Part shown: in pieces, positions 1-11,680 of the stretch
How positions within the stretch are numbered: the stretch's first letter is position 1
Layout of the letters: each line of letters opens with the position of its first letter
Assembly: GCA_030549335.1 (NCBI GenBank)
Contig: CM060193.1
Span: 56,325,146-56,389,145, forward strand
DNA: 64,000 nt
DNA from: Pontederia crassipes
Lineage: Eukaryota > Streptophyta > Magnoliopsida > Commelinales > Pontederiaceae
Direction: 5' to 3'
Program-made: the position numbers and the translations under genes
The notes under the pieces: model-generated
Seen by the model: the letters and a program-made list of their open reading frames with translations, nothing else
The model's database searches: none
Told to the model about the DNA's origin: nothing

Positions 1-3000
1 CCCAGAGGAGTACCTTTTGATTCTCAAGGATATAAGGATACTGGACAGAATGCCAAGGAGAGGAAATAGATACGAGGAGATTTGAGATTTCTTGGAGTCA
101 CTTGCAGATGCTACTGCTGCCCCGGCAAGGCTGCCAATGGATATATTCTGGAGGATCATTGGCAGGCAGCCAATTACCGTAGGCAGAAGAAAATCAACAA
201 GAAAATTGACTTCTGTTGCAGCCAAGGCATAGTTGATAACATAGGAAGGCAAGGGTGAGAACCGAGCAAGAAGCACAAATTTCCAGCCATCCCGCTCAAC
301 ACCTCTAGCAAGAACATGGAAGTATTTGCTACTTTGTACCCAATCCATTGCTGATTTTGAACTCCTCAGAACTGCCCTGATCAAGAATGAAAGGTAAAAA
401 ACATTGAGTAACATAATAAAGATATCTACAAGATTACCACTTTGAAATTGCAAGACCTTTCAATTTGATTTAATTAGTATGCTAGTATTAAGAACGACTT
501 AAATGATTACTCTCTTGATTGATCAAGTATTATTAGTAACAATTTTCGAACATCTTTCCTTGAGATGCTATGGTATTTGCTAATTTGATCAGTAGTCGTC
601 TTAATGTAGACAAACCAGAAACCAAAGAGAATATTGATGCAGCTAACTGGAAGTAACTTCTTTCCAGAATAACATGTAGACATACTTGCAAAGTCCTAGT
701 TATCCTGGGATAACTAGTTAGAACTTAGAAGATATAAAGACATTCCCATTTCTATTGGATCCTACTTTGTAGTAGAACAAGAACCAAATACACTTGGATC
801 CAAGTACATTATTAAGCACATCAGAGAAAGAGAACTCATTTACAGTTGTCAAATGTATGCTGATATTTGGTGTGCAACAATGTGGTAATCATCCTTTCTA
901 ATGTAGGTGGATGACTATTATAATCTGGTGGTAATTTTTTCCATCTCAGAGAATTAAAAAAAAGGTTTGCCAAATTGTCCCATAGGAATTAGTATGTGAT
1001 GATTGTCTCAAGTTTTATCTGAACATATCTGCACATGTTCATGTTCCTATTGTGCAAGCATGCACCATTTGATATTCAGTTAAAATTATATATTTTCACA
1101 AGGCAAAATGCTCCATATTGTTAAATATATCAAAATTCTAGCATTAACATTTGGAGCAGCTCTTCTACCTTCTACTGGATGTTCAGTTAAAATTCTCTAG
1201 TACAGCCCTGCTACAAATGTGTTTAATTACACCAGGAGAGGCTTTCAAACATAAAACAAATATGTGATGTTCTTCCAAATACATGAAAAATCAAGACCAA
1301 ACACTACAGAACAAGAGCATATTTGATCACAAATTAAGAGATTTAATATATTATCGGCACCTAAAACTGTTCCAACCTTACTTCCACAAATGTTTCAAAG
1401 GAGCCAATTTTACAAACATATGTGTATAAAAATAATCTTCATTAATTTTGAGGCAGTTTCTAAGACTTGAAAAGTTGAAGGGCCACCATATTTAGTTCGG
1501 ATAAATATGAATTAACGAAGTTGATTGTGGGGGGATATCAACTCATAATGGAAATTCGCAGATGTTTTTCTAAAAAAAAGATTTTTATCTTATGTCCAAT
1601 GAGGTCTAAAACTTGGGGGTATCTTGGCATTTCAGAATGCAGTGGGTGCCCAAGAATCTATCAAACAGAAGCCCAAGTATAGTTTTGCATAACAACTCAG
1701 ATGAACAAAAAATCCCTATGGCAGTGTTATTTCAGCACAATATAGTAATTTATCTCTGCCAGATGCAGTCACAGAGATTCTTGATTCAAAAATTGAGACT
1801 ATTGTTCTTATCTAATATGTGAAAATTTCGTAGATTAACCAAAACAAAGTTGATCGATAAGATCAGGGAAAATTTTATCAGAAGATGCTTATAAAATATT
1901 TACTGTCATGTTTTCTTTATAGCAATATGGATCAATTTAATGATCCATAGAGCAAAGACTTCTAAATATCCATCTGGTAAAGAACAAGTCAACTCAATAA
2001 ACTATTTGAATCTACGTCTTGATTAAAACTGCAGACCCATTAATTCCTCCAATGAGAATTTTGTGGATGTTACACCAACTTAAAGCTCAGGAAGATCAAA
2101 ATTATAAGAGAAAAATTTCTGTACAAGTTACCTAGTTTGCCCACATATAGAAAGAACACTAATACCTAATCAGCTGACTTCATTGATACTCATGAAGATC
2201 ATTCTAATTTCTATATTGGATTTCTGGGGATGAGCTTTTTTTGTGGGGGGAGGGTGGTGGTGGTGAGCTAGACATGATCCCACTACTGACAGTGCACTAA
2301 TCATCTTATCGTACTAACAATGATCTATCATACAGTACTTCAGTAGTGCTACAAAAAGCTGAGAAGAACCCTAAAGGCCTCGTCTTTTAGGTTCAATCAT
2401 ATCACGTTTATAAACCAGAAAATGCAACAGGAAGACCACGCCAAAATGCCATATTTTGTTTCAGGCAATCAAATGGCTCTAACAGAAAAGCCCAGTCATA
2501 CTGACTTAGAATTTTCCAGAAACCCTCTCGTATTCTCTACCTCCAGTCATTAGCAGCACATACATATCATTGTATCAAATTATCAATCCCCCAAAATGTT
2601 TGGTAGTTGGTACGCTTTCAGCTCATTCAGGCATCAGATAACACAAGATATAAACTGATTCGAAGGCATTTTTCTTCTTTGTCTGATTTTGGGAATTAGA
2701 AATCGGATAATAAGAGGATGGATGGAAGTATTACCGTCCGATCCAAAAGGAGAGGGAGGCCCCGAGGACCTTGGCGGAGAAGACACAGAGCACGGCCGGG
2801 AAGAAGCCGAAGAGGAGAGATGCGCCAGCTTCGAAGAAGACGGCGTAGGGGAGACAGAGCGCGAGCGTGAGTGTGTGGGCCGCCACGAAGGCCGGAATCG
2901 CCCAGAGGCCTAGCCGCTCTTGCATTCGCCTGAAAGGAGCCAGCAGGGCGTCCGCGTCGATGCCGTACCTCCTCCCGGCGGACACCGCTAGCACCAACGC

Positions 3001-3039
3001 GGTCGCCGCCGCCGCCAATCGGATCCCCGCCTTGGCCAT
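1..3039 (-). CDS. TVP38/TMEM64-family (SNARE-associated Golgi, VTT domain) membrane protein, 3' part outside window
   Basis: Visible exons are 3039-2735 and 376-1 (minus). The donor after 2735 is GTAATA, the acceptor before 376 is TTGATCAG, and the split codon restores an Arg. I chose the ATG at 3039 because it begins MAKAGIRLAA and a hydrophobic helix; a longer in-frame reading from 3180 looks like leader sequence. 227 residues are visible, and the family is usually about 250-300. Hydrophobic segments lie near residues 5-20, 45-65 and 70-98. Exon 2 carries the family hallmark LLARFSPLPSYVINYALA followed by further hydrophobic stretches, so this is a VTT-domain polytopic membrane protein, probably of the Golgi/endomembrane system. 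Related VTT proteins act in membrane traffic and lipid scrambling; the exact role here is unknown. Exon 1 is very GC-rich. No stop codon is seen and the frame stays open to base 1. Confidence 0.88.
377..2734 (-). other. Large intron of the TVP38-like gene
   Basis: 2.36 kb of AT-rich sequence between the two visible exons, with good donor and acceptor signals. I found no coding similarity, terminal repeats or RNA gene in it; the short ORF near 1613-1822 has no recognisable content. Confidence 0.75.
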
Positions 3040-3260
3040 TTTTTTGAACTCCTTTCTTTCTGCTGCGGTTCTCTTCCTTCCTAGGAAGGAAAGCGGAGAA
3101 GGTAAAAAAAAAAAAAGTGACTGGCGCACGTGGACCTTTTCTCCATTTGGGCCCCACGGACCAATTGGAACGGGAACCAATGGGGTATGAACAGGTAGAT
3201 TTTCATCTGTGGGTCCAGATCCAACGTGGTAGATTACAATTGGATAGGCGACGTGTCAAA
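3040..3260 (-). promoter_or_regulatory. 5' leader and proximal promoter of the TVP38-like gene
   Basis: Read on the minus strand, this stretch upstream of the ATG has CCAATTGGT and TGGGGCCCA motifs (about 3146-3172), a CCACGTGC G-box-like site near 3127, and an ACGTGTC core near 3250. A run of A/T near 3101-3117 lies in the probable leader. No clear TATA box was identified. The assignment rests on position and motif content only. Confidence 0.4.
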
Positions 3261-4130
3261 GTATGCAGAAATACACAGGCAGGGTAGATTTTCTTTGAAA
3301 ATGATTTTTTTTGTATTTATAGATAAAAAAAAGGTACTTTTATTCATGGAGCACTAATTTAAAAGGTTAAGTTTATGATATAGAAAATCATTCCAAGATT
3401 TAATTAGACTTTTAATTTAAATATTTTGAATTGAATTTTTATTAGTTGAAGATATGTTTATTTTCTTGCTGGCACCCAAATAGTCTAGCCCCTTTCCTTG
3501 GACATCTTCCTTTTTACTTTTAATTTATGTTAAATAAATCAAAATAGATTTTAGTGTTAGAAAATATAGTTGAAAATCTTTTAGATTTTGATTTCCAAAA
3601 AAATGACAATAGTTTTCAATATCTTCTTTTACATTTATGATTATTTTTAGTATATGATGCTCTGAATGGATGTTGAGTATATCCTAATTATTGATTCACT
3701 TATCAACTAATGATACCCTTAAGTGATAAAAACTTAATATTTGAATTAAACAGTCCTCAACATTCTTTTAAAGAAAAAACATTATTATTTTATTTTCTTC
3801 TTATATCCTCCATTTTTTCTATTTTCTATTTTTATTTTTTCCCCTTGTTGACTTTGTTTATGTTCCATGCTACTATAGTTATCATTCTCCTTATGTATGC
3901 TTCATTATTTTCTCATATATTTGTCTCTCTTTCTAGTTGGACCAGATATTATGAGAACAGTTAACTCCATTATTCGAATTCATCTATTTCACTTGAGTGG
4001 GTAACATATCAAAGCTTGAGTGAATAATATATCAAACGTGATTTTTAAATCCTTTTCTTGATATGTGTTGAATTTATAACATATATAAATTGTGGAATGC
4101 CGCTTTAAGTGGAAGCCAATTATTGGATTT
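3261..4130. other. AT-rich intergenic sequence, nothing recognised
   Basis: Low-complexity AT-rich DNA. The small ORF at 3710-3964 is a hydrophobic, T-rich chance reading with no family resemblance. Confidence 0.5.
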
Positions 4131-7010
4131 TTTTTTTCTACGAATACTTGATGGATACACATACCTCGAAAGAATAGAACATGTAGCCAAAAGTACCTCT
4201 CGATGAACCTACACGAAAATGCATATTTTGAATCCTAGGTATAAGACTCCATTTATAGAAAAAGGATAGGTGAGAGAGACTTGAGGAAGGGAACGAGCGT
4301 GCATCAACGACCACCATTGCACAACTACGCATTCACAATGTGTTGATCGTTCATATCACACATTTACATGCATCATCGCATGTCTTAAGCACGAAGATAC
4401 GTGCGATCGCACATCTTGTGTGAGTGTCAGTAGGCGCAAGCACACCATATCCATGGCCCATTGATGAGTCCAAAAGGCACTTCAATAATCTCCCACTTGT
4501 TTGCATTGGATACTAAATTTGTTCTTCATCCAAAAATAATAAATGGGTCGTGTGACCTATGAGTACTTTTCTATAAGAGCTATAATATGACTTGTTAGGG
4601 ATACAATCGCTCAATTATCCAATAATCTCCCACTTACTTGCGTTGAGTACTAAATTTGCTCTTTTGTTCATTCAAAAATAATAAATGGACCATGCGACCT
4701 ACGAGTACTTTTCTATAAGAGCTAGAATATGACTTGTTAGAGTTAACTTACTCAATTATCTCTAGAGTCTATGTCATGCCTGTTAGAAATTTATGATAGC
4801 TCATAAATATATGAGCCAACAAATGTTTAAACAATCGTGTAACTTGTTATGTTCAAAATTTGTCTCCAACATCTCTAAGACAACGTATGTTTTGCTATGT
4901 GATAATTAACTTTAATTTTCAACATAAGAAATCTAGTCAATTGATTGTAATTAAAAGTTTCATGCGGCGCTAAGATAATTTTTTTCTTCGCACTCATGTC
5001 TTTTAATAGTAAAGTAGCTGCTTTTGTGGACGTGGCTCCACCGACTACTTTACTTTCATATTTGAGTACCCTGCTAAAGTAGCAAACACTAATTCATTTA
5101 ATTAAGACATAGTCAAGAGTCTAAGAGCATGTATAGATAAATCGTTTGTCAAATATTTGCACCATGATGATGGTTGAACTAGTTAATCCATCATGTCTTT
5201 AGGTCGTCTTTGCATACTTGATACTGAATACAAGTACAAAGTACTGTGATAGAGACTTGGAAGGAACGTATATCTAAGCTTTGTCTAGTTTATACACTAT
5301 ACAGACTTAAGTTCAACCAGTACTTTTTAGTGCACGACCAGAGTTTTCAAGCAGAGTTTTCTCTTATGATGCCAACTTTAATACTCTATGTCTTTTAACC
5401 AAACAACACTGAGTTATTAAAACTCATTCATTAAGATAATTTCATAATCACCTTAAGATCAATACACATTTCTCGCTTGCTACCTTTGTAAGCCTTAGAA
5501 ATATTTATTTGTGCAAATAAACTCACACCTGATCGACATGATTTTCACATGAATAATAACATTTTGTGACAAGGACAATGCATTTGTAAAAGAAATGTTT
5601 TATTCATTGAAATTTTTTTAATACATCATTACATTTGTAGTCTATGTAGTCTTGAGGAATTTCCATATCTCAACGATTTCTCTCTATGAATAGTTTGGTG
5701 GACGGATCAACAAACATTTTTGTCAATTTGATATGTACTCGACTAAGATCTCATTTTTTTACTTCTTTATTTCGTATAAGAATTTGCATTCTATGAAATC
5801 TTCAACCTTTGAAGAAATTGTTTAAGCCAAAGTCTCTTATACTCTCACTGAATAAGTTATGAATTTTATCTTCATAGTTAATATGACTACACAATCTTAT
5901 TTTTTACTACTTCAGGTAATAGCATCATTGCTAAACAAAATGGTGTATCTAGAAGTGAATTTTCATCCATCAACATCATTAGTCCAATGGACATCGTCAT
6001 AAACTTTCTTCTGATAGCATAGTGCAAAATAGGAGTCATTCACTCCTATTTAGTACATATATAGTTAGGATATCGAAACTATTCTTGAACTTATTAGTAC
6101 ATATATTCTTGCACTATTTAGTACATATATAGTCAACAACATATATAGTTAGGATAAAATCACAATGGACATCGTCGTAAACTTTCTTTTAACCCAGAGT
6201 CATTCACTCCTATTTAGTACTAGCAACTAAACTCATGATGATGATCAATCACACAATATAACGCACATCAAATTGCTGACCACACTTGTATTAGAAGCGT
6301 TGAATATTTTTAATTTTGTTCCTCCGGAATTTTTGGGTACATGTTAAGGCTTAACACATTATCTTTCATAATATGAGTGTCAATGGATTTACAGTCATCC
6401 GTACATAAATATTTCAAAATTTATTTATATATGATTCTTGCGATGAAATAAAGTTTTGAAATGGCCTCATTGTATTTTCACACCCAATATATAGACTTCT
6501 TCACTCATGTTCTTCGGCTTAAATATGAAGGACAATCATTTCTTAATGTAATGAAAAAATTCATATTATTTTTTATTATTAGAATGTCAACAATATATAT
6601 AGTTAGGATATCGAAACTATTCTTGAACTTATGAATGTACATTGTGATTTTATCCAATTATGTAAAAATTGTATAAAACAATTGATTGATAGAATTTAAG
6701 AGACCACCATCTAAATAATTATTTGAGTTCATAAATAAATTAGTGTAGTCTACAAACTTTGCACTCTTCTTCTTTTCATCTAGTTCTCCTTTGAGAGATG
6801 TGTTCTTTACATTCATTTGACGTAATTCTAAATTCATATGTGTGAATTCCTTTTCAATTGTGATCTCAATCTTTGGTAATTCATTAATTAAATTGAACGT
6901 TATAACAACACGATCACCAATCATGTCTCTTTCATGCAGCTTCATAGAGAACAATTTTCTCGATATTCTGAATCTTTAGGCATGAGATTTCTCACCATAC
7001 GATTCAAGTA
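4131..7010 (-). mobile_element. Degenerate Ty1/copia retrotransposon remnant
   Basis: On the minus strand, 5640-5770 reads (with one frame change) as EYIS then KMFVDPSTKLFIER, the C-terminal end of a copia RNase H (compare the family motif KMLADPLTKGL). Lower coordinates hold the reverse complement of a copia polypurine tract, ATAATCTCCCACTTG, at 4484 and again at 4621, so the 3' LTR should lie below about 4490. A 98-residue minus ORF at 6658-6954 may be a gag/pol piece but is not identifiable. The whole is full of stops and local duplications (the block TATAGTTAGGATATCGAAAC occurs near 6060 and 6600). No intact LTR pair was delimited. Confidence 0.5.
4484..4757. repeat. 137-bp tandem duplication spanning the copia PPT/LTR junction
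   Basis: 4484-4620 and 4621-4757 are two adjacent diverged copies. Both begin AATAATCTCCCACTT, and both contain TAAATTTG, AAAAATAATAAATGG and GAGTACTTTTCTATAAGAGC in the same order, ending near CTCAATTATC. Confidence 0.75.
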
Positions 7011-7014
7011 ATTG

Positions 7015-7217
7015 CACTACAAATTTTTTACTAATTATCGACGGATTAATCCATCGAAAATCCCACTAAATCTGTCGAAAATTTTAGTTCTCGACGGATT
7101 TTGCGACAGAAAGATGCCCATTGGAAAATAGCTCATCGGTGGGAGATTACCGATGGCGCAACGAGACTTTCGATGGATTATCCGTCGGAAGCGCCGAAAG
7201 AACCTTCCCTTCGGAAC
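7015..7217. mobile_element. CACTA-type terminus fragment with subterminal hairpin
   Basis: 7015 begins CACTACAAATTTTTTACT, like a CACTA transposon end. It is followed by repeated TCGACGGAT/ATCGTCGA-like subterminal motifs. ACGGATTAATCCATCGAAA (about 7044) is nearly the inverse of TTTCGATGGATTATCCGT (about 7168), so the stretch can fold on itself. No matching right end (TTGTAGTG) was found, so this is an isolated fragment of a family different from the CACTA at 10213. Confidence 0.45.
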
Positions 7218-7334
7218 TTTCAATTGATTAATCATAGCAATGACATGATCAATATTTTCATACTGCTTTTGAAGTACATGGATACAAGAATGAGACACTT
7301 GGTTGGGTGGCGGTGGTATGATCCACCTTTTGTC

Positions 7335-8546
7335 TGTAGGATCACAAGGCATCAAGATGGAGGTGAATTGTAGGATCACAAGGCACCAAGAGGGAGGTGA
7401 ATTGGTGCTAAACTTGAAAATATTGATTTCACAAAAATCGTTGCGAAAGCTTAAAATCAAATCGTTAATATTTAAACCAACACAATAGTAATCAAATCAT
7501 ATGAATAATGAAGTAGGAAGAAGAGCGAGAGAAAAAGACAAACACATGAACTCAAGGCAATTTGTTGACGAGGTTCGGCCACACCTTGGCCTACGTCCCA
7601 GCTCCGACTGCTCAATCTCAAGACCGTCGGAGATTCCACTAATACCCTTTCTTCATTCCAAATGGGGCAAGGAAGAAATCCTTTACAACTCTTGCACTTT
7701 CTCCTTTTCAAAAGGTAAGGCACACATCCTTTACTCCTAGGCTTTCACTTGTCTTTTCTTCGCTCAAGAGGTAACACATAATATTTTTTCACTCAGGAGC
7801 TAAACAACTATTAAAATATCATATGAACACTTAGCAATCTCTCTTTTACAATTTGAAACCTCGCACAAGAGTAAGAGAGAAAGAATTGAAAGATTTGCAA
7901 CTTGGAGCTCAAATGGACTTATAAAATGTTCTTCCCATTTTTTCTTGGAAGTCTTGATCATTCCTATACCTTTAGGTCATCTTTTATAGCCTTCTTAACT
8001 CCATTTAGCCGTTGGGATTTGTTTCCTAATTTTGAGACCACAATATGACCGTTATAGTGCATTCTGCGCACTGGCTCGTCTACTGCCCTGCACTATTTTA
8101 AGCATAACTTTTTGCACAGTTATCCAAATGATATGATTTTTTATTCTATAGAAAGATAACATAAATCTATACAACTTTGATATTCATCATTCATCCAAAA
8201 TTGAATGATATCATAGTCAAATATTAATTCAAATGTCAGTTTATAAAATTGTCCATTTCAAATAAAACATTTTAGACATTTACTCTTTTATACTTAACTT
8301 TTCATAACAACATTCAAATGAGATGATATTTGATTCTCTACAAAGATAAGAGAATTATCTATAACTTTTGTATTCACCATTAATGTAAATATCGTGGTAA
8401 CATAAACAAATATTAATCGAAAGTTTAATGGATGAAACAACTCATTTTTATTTAAACTTTTTTGACATTTTAAATATATCTCTAATTTTTCAAGATTTGT
8501 ATCATTAAAACATAATTATATATGGTATAAAAACTTTGCTCCAACA
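7335..8546 (-). repeat. 3' LTR of the TR-GAG-like element
   Basis: Collinear with 21607-22773 over its whole length, including the shared blocks GAGGTTCGGCCACACCTTGG, GACCGTCGGAGATTCCACTA and the end AAAACTTTGCTCCAACA. It begins TGTAGG and ends CAACA. The first about 34 bases (7335-7368) are a direct duplication of the next about 35 (TGTAGGATCACAAGGCA repeated). Confidence 0.88.
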
Positions 8547-8560
8547 ATCTTTCTCTTTTT
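8547..8560 (-). other. Polypurine tract
   Basis: On the minus strand the LTR start TGTTGGAGC is directly preceded by AAAAAGAGAAAGAT, a purine run at the position expected for second-strand priming. Confidence 0.6.
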
Positions 8561-9262
8561 GATGAATACAAATCGAGAAATATGAAAGTCAAATTTACTC
8601 CCCCTAATTATGAATATTCACATAAGTCTTAATTGTAAGACACTTTTCATATAGAGTTATATTCACGATATCCATGTAATAAATCAAGGGTTATATATAT
8701 TTCTCCTATATAAACTTTTCTTATGTTCTTGTCATATTTCTTCTATATTTCTCCTCCTTTTGCTTCATAAAAAAGTAGTTTGCCCATGAAGCATATAAAA
8801 AATAATATTAGATACAATATGCAACTCCCCCTTAATTATGTCATCTTCCTAAATTTTTTTATTCTCCCCCCTTTTGTCATATAAGATACAATATGTAAAG
8901 TGTCAAAAGAGAGATGAAGATAATTTTTATTCCTTTATCACATCTATAAGAATTGTTTCATGTATAATATATGTGATAGGAAAAAATAACTCCCCATAAG
9001 GTTATGACTAATTTATAATAAAAACACATAAAATCAAATGAATAACATATCTAAAAAAATATAAAGAATCAAAATATTGCATAAAACTTTGAGACAACAA
9101 TGATATGCCAAATTTAAATTAAATTATATAAATAATCAAGAATTTGACAATAAGAATAACGAAGTCATATTCAAAGTTGGTGGATGAAATAATATTTCAA
9201 ATTTTTGAACAAACTCTCCCTATCACTATGGCCAATTTTCCTTCTCTTTCTCTTTTTCTTTA

Positions 9263-9926
9263 GGGGGCGTTTCTTTAGAGGTAATCTTTGTTGATTATCA
9301 GGTAATGTTGTATTAAAATTACCTGGGCTTACCACATTATCATGTTCACTTGTGACAGGTAATGAGTAATCTTCATTATCCAGACAATCCACATTGCCTA
9401 TAAAGTGACAATGCAGATTGCCTATGGGAGGATAGGTAATCCATATTACCACATGGGTTGCAATATATTAAATTTTACTTTTCGCATTTGTCCTTTATAA
9501 TTTTATTTAAATAAATTCTAGAATACATTGAATAAATTATAATAATAAGTAAATAAATTATAAAATTAATCAAATAAATATTATAATTATTATGACTATA
9601 TTATTATCATATTTTAAAATATATTAATTATTTTATAAATTTTAATTTTATGGGTGAAAATATATATTTGTGATTTAAGTTGATGAAGTTAAAAATAATT
9701 TATATATCTAGACATAATTCTTTTGATTAGGGGTATATTAGTAAAAATGATATATTAACTCATAAATCTATATTTTCTTATAAATAACTAATATAGATTG
9801 CCAGATAGATTACTTATGCATACTACACAAGGTAATGTACACTGCTGACAATTTAACAAGTGGTAATTTTTCTGAGAAGCTATTTATATTGCTAGGTAAT
9901 GTTGAATGGCAATGCAGTGAACGCAC
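9263..9926. mobile_element. hAT-type MITE (664 bp)
   Basis: Flanked by an exact 8-bp target duplication TTTCTTTA (9255-9262 and 9927-9934), the length typical of hAT elements. The ends GGGGGCGTTTC and (reverse complement) GTGCGTTCACT are weak terminal inverted repeats. Many GGTAAT/ATTACC motifs crowd both ends, a pattern of subterminal transposase sites. There is no coding content. Confidence 0.65.
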
Positions 9927-10229
9927 TTTCTTTATTTGTTTCCCTTTTATTCCAAAGAAAATTATAATGATATGAATAATGGGTCATAGATTAATTTTTA
10001 TAACATGAAGATTTTAAGCTTAAAACATTTGTACTAAGATATGATAATAAAATGATTTTGCAAATCATGAAAATATAAATTCATGTAAACCATATAGTTG
10101 ATACATAAATATCTCAAATGTAAATATATTATTACACAAGTCAAAAGATCTTATATATTATCATTTGTTCAAGAGAGATTATTTAAGCATCATTTCAAAT
10201 TTGATGATCAAACACTACAAGAAAATAAG

Positions 10230-10745
10230 CCTTTTGTGTCAGAATTATTTGTCACAAAAGGAGAAATTCGTCACAAATAACTATTTATGACATACTTGTG
10301 TCGATAAATTTCTGTCACATTTGATCAAGTCACAAATAATATTATGACTGAAATTTGTTTCGTCAAAATTTTATGTGATGGACTGGTACTCACAAAAGGG
10401 AAAAAATTCCATCACAATTAAAATAGAAAAACAATTTAGAAAGGTGTTTCTGTCACAAGTTGTGAGAAATTTATGATAGAACAGTGATAAAAATATTTGT
10501 GACAGAATTAAAATGTGACAGTAATTATGATAGAATTGTGACAATTATATCATAATTATGATGAAATTATTTGTGACATATTAGTGACAACATTTATTGA
10601 TGTTGAACTTACTTATTAGTGACAGAATTGTAATGAAATATTTGTGACCAATGTTGTGAGAGAAAATTTGTGACATTATATGTCATTAATTATGACCGAA
10701 GTTGTAATATGTTTGTGATGACTTTGTGAGAAAAAAATTAAAAAT
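10230..10745. repeat. Left subterminal repeat array of the CACTA
   Basis: Short repeated words such as TTTGTGACAGAATT, GTCACAAATAA and ATTTGTGACA in direct and inverted order. The right array at about 15745-16195 mirrors it, with two near-identical about 250-bp blocks (from about 15720 and 15965) sharing TGTTGTGATGGAAATGTGAT. Confidence 0.75.
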
Positions 10746-10921
10746 TAAAATTAATATCATTTTGTATAATTTGTGAATTGTTGATTTTTTTTAATTTCAA
10801 TATAATTTGGAAGCTCAATAAGTTCAATAATATAAATTTTCAAATAAAATTGACAAACACAAAGTATTTACTAAAACAATTCTATAATTTGTCCAAACAA
10901 TACTAAAATGATAGTGCAATA

Positions 10922-10968
10922 ATAACAAAAACAACAAAGCCTTATCCCACTAGGTGCGATCGGTAAAA
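10922..10968 (-). mobile_element. 3'-end scrap of an RTE LINE
   Basis: AACAACAAAGCCTTATCCCA followed by CTAGGTG is the reverse complement of the 3' end of the LINE at 36640 (CACCTAGTGGGATAAGGCTT then GTT repeats). Only this tail is left. Confidence 0.6.
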
Positions 10969-11558
10969 TCTTATAAAGAGCCTACCATTGGAAAGTGCAC
11001 CAGCCGAGAAATTTAAGAAAAAAACCAAATGATAGTGCATTATCACAAAATTATTCTAGAGCAAATTTAAGAAAAAACCAAATGCTAGCTTCTTGAAAAA
11101 ATAATAAATCAACATGACTTCATTCTTCTCAATTACTCCATGCTAATTGCCTCCAAGATAACCTACAAAATAGATCAAATAAGAAAGGTAATATTACATA
11201 ATTTTAAAATAAAAATATCATAAATATGAAATTTACACTAATAAGTAACATTCATATAACAAATTCTAAAAGATATTGCATTGAATATGTCTACCAAAAC
11301 AATATTCACACACAACAAAAGTTTTCCATATAAAAGAGCAAAATAGTCCAATGAAGAATACAAATACTTTCTAGTAATAAAGGAAGCAATTAAAACTTTA
11401 TATATAATTATAAATGTTTAGCCTCCACACAAAGAAATAAAAAATAGAACAAGAAAATCATAATTTAATATATGATATTGACATAATTGAACATTGTATT
11501 TTTCAATCAATTTAAAAGACTTTAAGTAATATTTTATGACTTATATGCATAATATTTT

Positions 11559-11680
11559 TTACATTACCTTACTCGGGAGGAGATGAAGTTTCTGAATGGT
11601 GTAAATTATTTTCATGTTTTTACATTACCTTACTCGAGAGGAGATGAAGTTTCTGAATGGTGTAAATTATTTTCATGTCG
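11559..11680. repeat. 61-bp tandem duplication
   Basis: Two adjacent copies of a 61-bp unit beginning ACATTACCTTACTCG and containing GGTGTAAATTATTTTCATGT. They differ at one base in the GGGAGG/GAGAGG region and lie near the 3' end of the dead transposase gene. Confidence 0.75.

Noticed and set aside
2689-3190. Several ORFs overlapping the first TVP38 exon on both strands
   Set aside because: Shadows of the GC-rich exon; only the minus frame starting at 3039 has membrane segments and continues across the intron in frame.
3710-3964. 84-codon ORF rich in Phe/Leu/Ser
   Set aside because: Low-complexity T-rich sequence with no recognisable family and no splice context.
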